A DNA stretch of 64,000 nt, taken from contig QCJD01000004.1 of NCBI GenBank assembly GCA_003216255.1, positions 18,854-82,853 of the forward strand. Reading direction: 5' to 3'. The notes beneath the pieces were generated by a model, which did not search any database, had not been told where the DNA came from, and saw nothing but the letters and a program-made list of their open reading frames with translations. Source of the stretch: Pelagibacteraceae bacterium AG-404-N13 (GTDB lineage Bacteria > Pseudomonadota > Alphaproteobacteria > Pelagibacterales > Pelagibacteraceae). Numbering within the stretch: the first letter of the stretch is position 1; every line of letters begins with the position of its first letter. Shown in pieces: positions 30,755 through 38,567 of the stretch. Made by a program: the position numbers and the translations under genes.

Positions 30755-30828
30755 TGGCTGGGGTGCTAGGATTCGAACCTAGGATGGCGGTACCAAAAAC
30801 CGCTGCCTTACCGCTTGGCTACACCCCA
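30755..30828 (-). tRNA. tRNA-Gln (anticodon UUG), CCA encoded
   Basis: On the minus strand the gene begins TGGGGTG and ends CACCCCA-G-CCA; the 7-bp acceptor stem pairs perfectly. The anticodon arm is GCGGT-TTTTGGT-ACCGC, with anticodon TTG. The T arm is CTAGG-TTCGAAT-CCTAG. G is the discriminator and CCA is encoded in the gene (30755-30757). It sits between ispE and cca on the same strand. Confidence 0.96.
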
Positions 30829-30860
30829 AAATTAATTTCGTATAACACAAAAAAAAAGCT

Positions 30861-31703
30861 TTATATAGTTTTAGATAAAATACACCAATAGTTTTTATAT
30901 TTTTTATTTAATACTTTAATTGCATTTAATGCAGTTTTTTTTGTAATAAAATATCCAACAATTGTTGATCCTGAGCCTGTCATGTTTACAAATAAAACTT
31001 TATTCAAATCTTCCATGAATGCCTTAATTTTTTTCAATATAGGATATTTTTTAAATGCTGGTTTTTCTAAATCATTTTTTAAATATGAAAGAAATTTATG
31101 ATTTATTATTATTCTTTTATTTTTATTAAAAATTGGCTTAGAAAAAGTTCTGACATTATTATATATAGCCTTAGTAGAGCAGCCAAAATCTGGTTTAATT
31201 AATAATGCATATAAATTTATTTTGTTATTTAAATACTTGATTTTTCCATTTCCATATAAAATTGAGGTTTTGTTTTGAAGTCCAAAAACAACATCAGATC
31301 CAATTTTCGATGAAATTTTAGTAATTTCTTTTGAACTAAGATTTAATTTTTGATTTTTTACTAAAAACTTTAATACAGACGATGCGTTCATAGACCCACC
31401 TCCCATTCCAGATTTACATGGAATTTTTTTGTTAATTTTAATTAAATACTTCTGTCCACAAAGTTTTTTGTCTAAAAGTTTTAAAAGAGTTGAGATAGTA
31501 TTATTCTTAAAAATTCCTTTTGAAAATTTACCATAAAAAATAATTTTATGATTTTTGCTATTAATTTTCTTTATGAAAATTTCATCATGTAAATCTATAA
31601 ATGAAAATAAACTTTCAATTTTATGAATTTTTGATTTTAATTTGCTAAGAATTCCTAAAGAAATATTTATTTTTGCATAGGATTTAATTTTATATACTTG
31701 CAT
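30861..31703 (-). CDS. ispE: 4-diphosphocytidyl-2-C-methyl-D-erythritol kinase
   Basis: The 280-residue GHMP kinase phosphorylates CDP-methylerythritol in the MEP isoprenoid pathway. It has the N-terminal KSYAKINISLGI, the ATP loop IPCKSGMGGGSMNASSVL (Gly-rich with Ser), and the C-terminal NMTGSGSTIVGYF. Together with ispH in this window it supplies precursors for the carotenoid/retinal genes at 44-48 kb. Four bases separate it from the TPR gene upstream. It is one of the most AT-rich genes here. Confidence 0.95.
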   Translation of the reverse strand: MQVYKIKSYAKINISLGILSKLKSKIHKIESLFSFIDLHDEIFIKKINSKNHKIIFYGKFSKGIFKNNTISTLLKLLDKKLCGQKYLIKINKKIPCKSGMGGGSMNASSVLKFLVKNQKLNLSSKEITKISSKIGSDVVFGLQNKTSILYGNGKIKYLNNKINLYALLIKPDFGCSTKAIYNNVRTFSKPIFNKNKRIIINHKFLSYLKNDLEKPAFKKYPILKKIKAFMEDLNKVLFVNMTGSGSTIVGYFITKKTALNAIKVLNKKYKNYWCILSKTI

Positions 31704-31706
31704 TAA

Positions 31707-33377
31707 CTAAATTTTACTTGGTCCATTAAGTAATTTATTCTGAATATCTTTTCTCATTTTATCATCTGTATCTTCAAATTCTAAAACGCTTTTCCAAAAA
31801 TATTTTGCCTGCATCTTTCTATTTAATTGCCATAGTACATCTCCATAATGATCATTAACAATTGGATCATCTGGCATTAATTCTACAGCCTTTCTTAGAT
31901 ACTTCTCCGCATTCTCATAATCTCCTATTAAGTAATATCCCCATCCAACTGAGTCTGTTATATATGGATCGTTCTCTTTTTCGTTATATGCCTTATTTAA
32001 CATTTCCATTGCTTCTTTAATTTTAAATTTTCTTTCAAGCCAGCTGTAAGCTAAATAATTTAATGAGTAAGGATCGTCAGGTCTTATTTCTAATGATTTT
32101 AATAGATCAATATCTGCCATTTCATAATTACCCATTCTCTCAAATGATCCTCCTCTTCTGTAAAGAACATCTGCATAAGTTGAAGTGTTTTTATCAATCT
32201 TAGATAAAACTAAAGAATAATACTCAATTGCTTTTTCATAATTTTTAAATTTTTTATAAATATTTGCAATATCATATAATATTTTAGTAGAAGGATTTTT
32301 AAATTTATTAATTTTCTTTTCAAAATAATCGATGGCCTCATTATCTTTTTCTTGTTCAGCTAAAAATTGTGTAATTTTTTTAGTTTTAAACCAATGATAA
32401 ACTTCTTCTTCATCGCTTAATTCATTTAAAATCTTTTTTGCAAATTCTAAATTATTATTTAGGTGATAGTTTTCAGCAAGCAAAGAAAGGTTAAAGTAAA
32501 ATTTAGGATTCAAATAATTAGATAAATTTAAATAAAAATTTGACTCTTTAAATAGATCTTGTGAAGAATATAGGTTAGCGATTAAGAAAAAAAACTCCGC
32601 TAATAGATCATTTTCACTTTTGCATGAAAAATAATTATTAAATTTTTCATATTTATTTTCATCAATCCACTTTTTAGATTGTGCAATAAGTAGGCTACTC
32701 ATCAAAGGATCAATTGTTTTTGAAATTTCGTTTACTAATTCATAATCTTTTTTTTCAATAATGTTGCCTAAATGGAAGAATAAATATCTAGAATATTCAT
32801 TTTCAGAAGAATTAATTAAATTTAAGAAATTCGAGTCTGTTTTTTTTGTGTCTAAATAACAATTTTGAAATGAGCTTGTAATTAAATCAATTCTTCCCAA
32901 ATTTCTGCTATTTTTTTTGATCTTAGAGTTTAGAAATAAATGATTATAGCTTTCAAGAATTTTAATTATTACAAATTCATAAGCTTCATTTTCTTGATAA
33001 GCTAAAAGCTTTTTTAATCTTTTCTCAGCCTGCTTATAATTTTTTTTTGTTATACTCTCTAATGCTAATAATAGATCTCCTTCAAAAAAATTTGAATTAT
33101 TAGAGCGTTTTATTTGATTAATTGCATTTTTAACCTGTCCACCTAAAACTAAAGAAAATACATATTCTCTTAAAAAATTATCATGTTTGTTCATCAAAAA
33201 TTTTGAAGAATTAAAAAATATAATTGCATCGTCATTCTTTTGATTAGTGACTGAAACTAAAGCTGAAAAATAGTTTGATAAATACTTCTGGTTGAATTGA
33301 TTTTTTTCAGTGGCTTTTGAATGTGCGGTGTTCTGATATAATAAAGAGAATAAAATTATTAAAATTTTTAAATACAT
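31707..33377 (-). CDS. Secreted or periplasmic TPR-repeat protein
   Basis: The 556-residue protein has a signal peptide (about residues 1-19, ending NTAHSKA) and helical repeats over nearly its whole length. The clearest TPR units are near the C-terminus: ILYDIANIYKKFKNYEKAIEYY, SLNYLAYSWLERKFKIKEAM, and VGWGYYLIGDYENAEKYLRKAVELMPDDPIVNDHYGDVLW. Homologues next to ispE occur across alphaproteobacteria. It is probably a periplasmic scaffold, perhaps in outer-membrane assembly. Function not assigned. The start is only 10 bp from the divergent UDG gene. Confidence 0.85.
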   Translation of the reverse strand: MYLKILIILFSLLYQNTAHSKATEKNQFNQKYLSNYFSALVSVTNQKNDDAIIFFNSSKFLMNKHDNFLREYVFSLVLGGQVKNAINQIKRSNNSNFFEGDLLLALESITKKNYKQAEKRLKKLLAYQENEAYEFVIIKILESYNHLFLNSKIKKNSRNLGRIDLITSSFQNCYLDTKKTDSNFLNLINSSENEYSRYLFFHLGNIIEKKDYELVNEISKTIDPLMSSLLIAQSKKWIDENKYEKFNNYFSCKSENDLLAEFFFLIANLYSSQDLFKESNFYLNLSNYLNPKFYFNLSLLAENYHLNNNLEFAKKILNELSDEEEVYHWFKTKKITQFLAEQEKDNEAIDYFEKKINKFKNPSTKILYDIANIYKKFKNYEKAIEYYSLVLSKIDKNTSTYADVLYRRGGSFERMGNYEMADIDLLKSLEIRPDDPYSLNYLAYSWLERKFKIKEAMEMLNKAYNEKENDPYITDSVGWGYYLIGDYENAEKYLRKAVELMPDDPIVNDHYGDVLWQLNRKMQAKYFWKSVLEFEDTDDKMRKDIQNKLLNGPSKI

Positions 33378-33387
33378 ACAATATTTT

Positions 33388-34089
33388 ATGGCTTCAGAAG
33401 AAAAAAATCAAAATAACATAATAACCACAGAGCCAATTCTAGAAAATATTGAGTATATATTTGATAATAAACCAATAAATAGATTCAAAACTAAACCAAA
33501 AGTAGAAGATGCATCAATAAAATTAAATGAGTTAAAAAAGGAGATTGAGAATATAGAAAATTGTGAATTGAAGAAAAATGCTTCAAAAATTGTTTTTAGT
33601 GATGGTGATTATAAGAGCAAAATTATGATTGTTGGAGAAGGTCCTGGTCAAAAAGAAGACCAAGAAGGAAAGCCTTTTGTAGGTGACGCAGGCATTCTTT
33701 TAAATAAAATGCTAAAATCAATTAATATTGATAGAAAAAAAATTTATATTACCAATGTTGTAAATTTTAGGCCACCAAACAATAGAAAACCAGAGCCTTC
33801 TGAAATATCAAAATATTCAAATTTTTTACGTAAACACATTGCAATTATCGATCCAAAAATATTAATATTAATGGGTAGTACAGCAATGGAATCATTATTC
33901 GGTTCAAATATAAAAATTACAAAGGAGAGAGGATCGTGGAAAGATTTAATCATTAATAACAAAACTTACCTTTGCATGATTACTTTTCATCCAGCATATC
34001 TACTAAGGCAGCCTGAAAATAAAAAATTTTCATGGACAGACTTAAAAGAAATAAGAAAAAAAATTGATCAATTAAATATAGTATTATAA
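33388..34089 (+). CDS. Uracil-DNA glycosylase, family 4-like
   Basis: The 233-residue base-excision enzyme removes uracil from DNA. Its motifs are MIVGEGPGQKEDQEGKPFVGDAGILLNKML (family 4/5 motif 1), YITNVVNFRPPNNRKPEP, ILMGSTAMESLFG and the C-terminal HPAYLLRQP with the catalytic-loop His. Family 4 enzymes normally bind a 4Fe-4S cluster through four Cys. Only two Cys are present here (in IENCELKK and TYLCMITF), so the cluster is probably lost. The N-terminal ~75 residues are a poorly conserved linker. Confidence 0.88.
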   Translation: MASEEKNQNNIITTEPILENIEYIFDNKPINRFKTKPKVEDASIKLNELKKEIENIENCELKKNASKIVFSDGDYKSKIMIVGEGPGQKEDQEGKPFVGDAGILLNKMLKSINIDRKKIYITNVVNFRPPNNRKPEPSEISKYSNFLRKHIAIIDPKILILMGSTAMESLFGSNIKITKERGSWKDLIINNKTYLCMITFHPAYLLRQPENKKFSWTDLKEIRKKIDQLNIVL

Positions 34090-34098
34090 ATTATTAGA

Positions 34099-34233
34099 AT
34101 GATTGACTGGCATAAAGGAAGAGTAGATTGGTTTAAGAGCAAAACAGGTATTTCAGATTATGGGATAGCATGGATATCTTTTTTTAAAGGATTGCTAATC
34201 GGTTTGCTCATTTATCATTTCTTTATAATTTAA
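34099..34233 (+). CDS. Short membrane protein, 44 residues, function unknown
   Basis: An ATG at 34099 opens a frame reading MIDWHKGRVDWFKSKTGISD followed by one hydrophobic helix (YGIAWISFFKGLLIGLLIYHFFII) to the TAA at 34231-34233. It fits exactly between the UDG gene (stop 34089) and rnhB (ATG 34236), with 2 bp before rnhB. The charged, tryptophan-rich head plus a single C-terminal helix looks like a small inner-membrane protein. I recognise no family. It is too short for many gene finders, but it fills the gap in a genome that keeps almost no gaps. Confidence 0.6.
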   Translation: MIDWHKGRVDWFKSKTGISDYGIAWISFFKGLLIGLLIYHFFII

Positions 34234-34235
34234 TT

Positions 34236-34817
34236 ATGAAGAAATTCATTGCTGGAGTAGATGAAGTTGGTAGAGGCAGTTTAATTGGGCCTGTTTATGC
34301 GGCTGCTGTTATTCTAAAAAAAAAAATTAATAAAAAAGAACTTAAAGATTCAAAAAAATTAAATAAAGCTAGAAGAGAAATTTTATCAAAATATATAAAA
34401 AAAAACTCTACCTGGGCTATTGGTTCAGCCTCTATAAAGGAAATTGAGAAAATTAATATCTTAAACGCAAGTTTATTAGCAATGAAAAGAGCTATTAAAA
34501 AATTAAAAAAAAAACCGACATTAGTCTTAATTGATGGAAATAAAATTCCTGAAATAAAAAATTATAAGATTAAAAGTATTATTAAGGGTGATCAAAAAAT
34601 TTCTGAAATTTCTGCAGCCTCAATAATTGCAAAAGTTTCAAGGGATAATTTAATTACAAATCTATCAAAAAAATTTAAAAAATATGGTTGGTCAAAAAAT
34701 GCCGGCTATGGAACCAAAGATCATATAGATGCAATCAAAAAATACGGGATTACCAAATTACATAGAAAAACCTTCAACCCCATACACAATATATTGAGTC
34801 TTAAAAAATTAAGATAA
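34236..34817 (+). CDS. rnhB: Ribonuclease HII
   Basis: The 193-residue nuclease cuts RNA in RNA-DNA hybrids and at single ribonucleotides. Acidic active-site residues appear in IAGVDEVGRGSLIGPVYAAAV (DEVGRG motif) and LVLIDGNKIPE; AASIIAKVSRD and the C-terminal GYGTKDHIDAIKKYG-ITKLHRKTF motifs follow. It lies directly before ccrM, an order seen in other alphaproteobacteria. Confidence 0.96.
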   Translation: MKKFIAGVDEVGRGSLIGPVYAAAVILKKKINKKELKDSKKLNKARREILSKYIKKNSTWAIGSASIKEIEKINILNASLLAMKRAIKKLKKKPTLVLIDGNKIPEIKNYKIKSIIKGDQKISEISAASIIAKVSRDNLITNLSKKFKKYGWSKNAGYGTKDHIDAIKKYGITKLHRKTFNPIHNILSLKKLR

Positions 34818-34822
34818 CTAAA

Positions 34823-34871
34823 GATTCAATTTTATTCAATCTCAGGTTGACTGGGACTCTGAGCTGGAGTC
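34823..34871 (+). promoter_or_regulatory. Cluster of three GANTC sites in the ccrM leader/promoter
   Basis: GATTC at 34823-34827, GACTC at 34855-34859 and GAGTC at 34867-34871 lie in the 71 bp between rnhB and ccrM. All match GANTC, the target of CcrM-type methylases. The last two form an inverted repeat (GACTC-N7-GAGTC). At the window's base composition one site per several hundred bp would be expected, so the cluster suggests methylation-dependent self-control of ccrM. No clear -35/-10 pair was assigned. Confidence 0.5.
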
Positions 34872-34888
34872 TAATCATTTTTTATAAA

Positions 34889-35962
34889 ATGATTAACTCA
34901 AAATTATCAAACAGAATAATCAACGGCGATAGTCTCAAAGAATTAAAAAATATTTCAAGTGAAAGTTTTGATTTAATTTTTGCTGACCCTCCCTACAATT
35001 TACAATTAAAAAAAGAATTAAATAGACCTGACTCTTCTAAAGTAAATGCAGTTAACGATGAGTGGGATAAGTTTGAAAGTTTTAAAAGTTATGATGAGTT
35101 TACATTAAATTGGCTAAGTGAATGTAAAAGAATTCTAAAAAAAGATGGAACTATTTGGGTGATTGGTAGTTATCACAATATATTTAGAGTTGGTTGTAAA
35201 ATCCAGGATCTAGGATTTTGGATTTTAAATGATGTTATCTGGAATAAAAATAACCCAATGCCAAATTTTAGAGGAACAAGATTTACAAATGCTCATGAAA
35301 CAATAATTTGGGCTGCCAAAAGTGAAAAATCAAAATATACTTTCAATTATCAATCTCTAAAGTGCTTAAATGATGATCTTCAAATGAGATCTACGTGGAA
35401 CTTGCCCATTTGTAATGGAAATGAAAGATTAAAAAATAATGGAAAAAAAGTTCATTCAACACAAAAACCTGAATCTTTACTTCATAGAATTATTCTAGCA
35501 TCTACATTAAAAAATGACTTAGTTTTAGATCCATTTTTGGGTTCAGGAACTACAGCTGTAGTGTCAAAAAAATTAGGTAGAAATTATCTTGGTATTGAAA
35601 AAGAAAAAAAATACTTTGAAGCAGCTTACAAAAGAATTAAAAATGCTAAGGTTATAGAAGATGAATATTTAGATACTCTGCAGAACAATAAATCAAAGCC
35701 AAGAATACCTTTTGGGTCACTAGTTGAAATGGGAGTAATAAAACCTGGTACCGAGATCTATGATCAGAAGAAAAAGGTAAACGCTAAGATCATGGTTGAT
35801 GGAAGTATTAAACATCAAGAATTTGAGGGATCAATACATAAAATTGCAGCTAAAATTGTAGGTACTGAGAGTTGTAATGGATGGACTTATTGGCATTATC
35901 AGTCTGGAAATTCATTAAAACCGATTGATGAACTAAGACAAAGGCTAAGGTCCAGTAACTAG
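34889..35962 (+). CDS. ccrM: CcrM-type adenine-N6 DNA methyltransferase (GANTC)
   Basis: The 357-residue beta-class amino-methyltransferase has motif IV FADPPYNLQL (DPPY at residues 33-36) early, the target-recognition region in the middle, and motif I LDPFLGSGTTAVVSKKLGRNYLGIEKE late. A C-terminal RAMA-type domain (IPFGSLVEMGVIKPGTEIY, GWTYWHYQSG) is diagnostic of CcrM. Length matches Caulobacter CcrM (358). No restriction partner is nearby, so it is a solitary cell-cycle methylase. ATG 34889 is used; the frame upstream to 34847 is not conserved. The stop is shared with the convergent gene via CTAG. Confidence 0.94.
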   Translation: MINSKLSNRIINGDSLKELKNISSESFDLIFADPPYNLQLKKELNRPDSSKVNAVNDEWDKFESFKSYDEFTLNWLSECKRILKKDGTIWVIGSYHNIFRVGCKIQDLGFWILNDVIWNKNNPMPNFRGTRFTNAHETIIWAAKSEKSKYTFNYQSLKCLNDDLQMRSTWNLPICNGNERLKNNGKKVHSTQKPESLLHRIILASTLKNDLVLDPFLGSGTTAVVSKKLGRNYLGIEKEKKYFEAAYKRIKNAKVIEDEYLDTLQNNKSKPRIPFGSLVEMGVIKPGTEIYDQKKKVNAKIMVDGSIKHQEFEGSIHKIAAKIVGTESCNGWTYWHYQSGNSLKPIDELRQRLRSSN

Positions 35963-37095
35963 TTTCTATAAATTTTTCCAAGATAACTTTCCAAAAATTT
36001 TTCATTTTTTGTTAAATATCTTAAACAAATATTTCTTATAAAAGCAAATAAAGGACTTTTTAAATGAAAAGCAAAATGATTTAATTTTGATCTCCAATTT
36101 ACAGAATTAATTTTTTTTATCCTATCCTTATAAAATCTACTATTATTATTTTTTATATCTTCGTAGAGATCGTTCGAGGTCTCTATCGATTGTGAAGCAC
36201 CTTGAGCAAATGAAGGTGGAAAAGCAAATAAAGCATCTCCAACAAAAAATATATTTTTTTTATTAATGATTTCAAACTTTTTACTTACATAAATAGGAAA
36301 AGCTTTTATATTTTCTAAATTACTTTTTAAATCTAAAATTGAATTTTGATTAATATTACCCAGTAGAGATTGTAAAAAATCATCATTTTCAAACATTTTT
36401 TTATCTGAAAGTTGATGCTCAGATAAATTTTTCCTAATTATTGAAATAAAATTGTACTCCTTATTCTGATTAACAGGGTAAATTACAAAATGAAAATTTG
36501 AACCCATAAATATTGAAACATCAGGATTATCATAGTTTTTTATATTTCCTCTTAATGCGACTGATTTATAAAATTTTGGAGTTATATGTTTTTCAGCAAT
36601 AATAGATTTTGAATTAGAGAAAACACCATCAGAAACAATAATATAGTCAAAAAATTCATTTTCATTATTGGAAAAATAAACATTTAATTTTTCTCCATCG
36701 TATCCAATGCTTTTTAATTCGATATTATGATTTATTTTTTTTTCAGGAATAGCCTCTAACAAAAAATTTATTAAAGTTGTTCTTTTTAATGTTGTATAAA
36801 AGTTAGTTTCATCATTAAATTTGCTTATATCGATATCGCAAATTTTATTATTATTTTTAGCATCAATAAAATTTACTCTTTTTGGGTAAGATAAATCATG
36901 AGCTGATAAGTTTTTAAAACCTATTTTATTAAGTAATTTAATACTATTTACTGATAGTTGAATTCCATAGCCTTCTTCCAAGTTCAACTTTGTTCGTTTT
37001 TCGAAAATTTTATATTCGAAGTCTTTTTCCTTTTCTAATAAATTTGCTAAATATAAACCTGAAACTCCAGCACCAATGATAGCTACCTTTTTCAT
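35959..37095 (-). CDS. FAD-dependent monooxygenase (UbiH/salicylate-hydroxylase type)
   Basis: The 378-residue class A flavoprotein has an N-terminal dinucleotide fold VAIIGAGVSGLYLANLLEK, a mid-protein DYIIVSDGVFSNS (DG motif), and the second FAD motif IFFVGDALFAFPPSFAQGASQSIETSNDLYEDI. This is the aromatic-ring hydroxylase layout, shared by ubiquinone hydroxylases (UbiH/UbiL/UbiM) and catabolic enzymes. Which one is unclear; a quinone or aromatic substrate is likely. It starts on the base of the mutY stop, so the two are cotranscribed. Confidence 0.85.
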   Translation of the reverse strand: MKKVAIIGAGVSGLYLANLLEKEKDFEYKIFEKRTKLNLEEGYGIQLSVNSIKLLNKIGFKNLSAHDLSYPKRVNFIDAKNNNKICDIDISKFNDETNFYTTLKRTTLINFLLEAIPEKKINHNIELKSIGYDGEKLNVYFSNNENEFFDYIIVSDGVFSNSKSIIAEKHITPKFYKSVALRGNIKNYDNPDVSIFMGSNFHFVIYPVNQNKEYNFISIIRKNLSEHQLSDKKMFENDDFLQSLLGNINQNSILDLKSNLENIKAFPIYVSKKFEIINKKNIFFVGDALFAFPPSFAQGASQSIETSNDLYEDIKNNNSRFYKDRIKKINSVNWRSKLNHFAFHLKSPLFAFIRNICLRYLTKNEKFLESYLGKIYRN

Positions 37096-38084
37096 TAAAT
37101 TTTTGAAATAGAACTAAATATTTTTTTTGTAAAAGAAGGCAAAATTATTGATTTGGTTTGAGTACGATTAAGTAAAATTTTATTTTTTATATTTGGTAAC
37201 TTATAAACTTTATTTAATATTATTTTCATATCCATATTTGATAATTTAATATTAATTTTTTTATTATTTGAATATTTATATTTTTTCTTCTCAACCTCAT
37301 TCATTGGAAAAATTGGCATATTTTTTAAAAAGTTAAATTTATTATTTCTTATTAATAAATATTTATCATTATCTTGGTAAATTTGTGCTTCAAAATATTT
37401 TGTTTTATTAAATTTGATTTTTGTTTTAATTGTAAAATCGTTTTTTTTGAATGAAATACAATTAAATGAGATTGGGCACTTGATACATAAAGGGTTATTT
37501 GGTTTGCAAACTAAAGCACCAATTTCCATTATGGCTTGAGCGTAATCACTTGCTCTACTAGAAGATCCAAAAAAATGAATTTTACTATTTAAATATTCTT
37601 TTGAAATTTCATCTTCTTTTCTCAAATAAAAAACTCTTTTGAGTATTCTCTCAACATTTCCATCCAATGGAATAATTTTTTTATTGAAAGCAATAGCCAT
37701 TATTGCTTTTGAAGTATAATCTCCAATACCTGGTAAATTTTTTAATTCATCAATCGATTTAGGCAATCTTCCATTGTGGTCTTTTATAATTTTTATAGCG
37801 GTCTTTTTTAAATTTTTAGCCCTAGAATAATATCCCAATCCTTCCCACGATCTCATTAGAGTTTCATTTTTTACTCTTGATAGAGTCTTTAGATTAGGAA
37901 TTGTTTTTATAAAATTGATAAAGTATGGAATTACAGTTTTTACTTGGGTTTGCTGTAGCATAAACTCACTGACTAAAGTAAAATATTCTTTTTGCTTCTT
38001 GGAAACTTTTTTTCTCCAAGGCAAAAATCTTCTATTATTATCGTACCAATAAATAATTTTTTTTGATATGTTTTTATCATTCAT
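37095..38084 (-). CDS. mutY: A/G-specific adenine DNA glycosylase
   Basis: The 329-residue base-excision enzyme removes A opposite 8-oxo-G. It shows WYDNNRRFLPWR at the N-terminus, VSEFMLQQTQVKTV with the catalytic Glu, the helix-hairpin-helix LKNLPGIGDYTSKAIMAIA, the catalytic Asp in PLDGNVERIL, and a 4Fe-4S loop with exact C-x6-C-x2-C-x5-C spacing (CKPNNPLCIKCPISFNC). The C-terminal 8-oxo-G recognition domain is short and diverged. The ATG at 38084 is used rather than an upstream codon at 38129. Its start abuts that of the divergent gene. Confidence 0.95.
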   Translation of the reverse strand: MNDKNISKKIIYWYDNNRRFLPWRKKVSKKQKEYFTLVSEFMLQQTQVKTVIPYFINFIKTIPNLKTLSRVKNETLMRSWEGLGYYSRAKNLKKTAIKIIKDHNGRLPKSIDELKNLPGIGDYTSKAIMAIAFNKKIIPLDGNVERILKRVFYLRKEDEISKEYLNSKIHFFGSSSRASDYAQAIMEIGALVCKPNNPLCIKCPISFNCISFKKNDFTIKTKIKFNKTKYFEAQIYQDNDKYLLIRNNKFNFLKNMPIFPMNEVEKKKYKYSNNKKINIKLSNMDMKIILNKVYKLPNIKNKILLNRTQTKSIILPSFTKKIFSSISKI

Positions 38085-38567
38085 ATGAGTCTCAAATATA
38101 ATTCTAAGCAGAGATATAAATCCATTCAAGGATTAAGATCTTTTAAAAATACTTTACCCACAAAAGTAAAAAGAATAATTGATAAAAAAGGTCAATTGTA
38201 CTCAGAGACTCTTGATAATTGGAAATATATTGTTGGTAATGAGCTATTTAAAGTTTGTTACCCAAAATCTTTTAAAAGTTCAAATAAGTTTGGTGGAAGC
38301 TATTTAAGTATTATGGTTAAAAGAGGTAGCGAAGTTGATCTAGAATACTCAAAAAAAAATATAATTAATAAATTAAACGCATTTTTTGGATATGAAGCTG
38401 TAAAAAGTATTAAATTAAATACTTTTGAGGGTGAGTACGAAAAAAATATCGTAAAAAAAGTGGTTGATGCGACAAAAAAAGAACACATAAAAAAAATAGA
38501 TAATATTAAAAATGATAAAATAAAAAAATCTCTATTAGAATTAAGTAAAATATTTAAACCAAAATGA
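38085..38567 (+). CDS. DUF721/DciA-like protein
   Basis: The 160-residue basic protein carries a DUF721 core: IDKKGQLYSETLDNWKYIVGNELFKVCYPKSFKS then GGSYLSIMVKRGSEVDLEYSKKNIINKLNAFFGYEAVKSIKL. DUF721 includes DciA, the ancestral loader of the DnaB helicase in bacteria that lack DnaC. Whether this copy acts so is an inference from the family. It lies in the conserved run mutY-DUF721-dsbA-smc. The ATG directly follows the complement of the mutY ATG, with zero bases between them. Confidence 0.78.
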   Translation: MSLKYNSKQRYKSIQGLRSFKNTLPTKVKRIIDKKGQLYSETLDNWKYIVGNELFKVCYPKSFKSSNKFGGSYLSIMVKRGSEVDLEYSKKNIINKLNAFFGYEAVKSIKLNTFEGEYEKNIVKKVVDATKKEHIKKIDNIKNDKIKKSLLELSKIFKPK

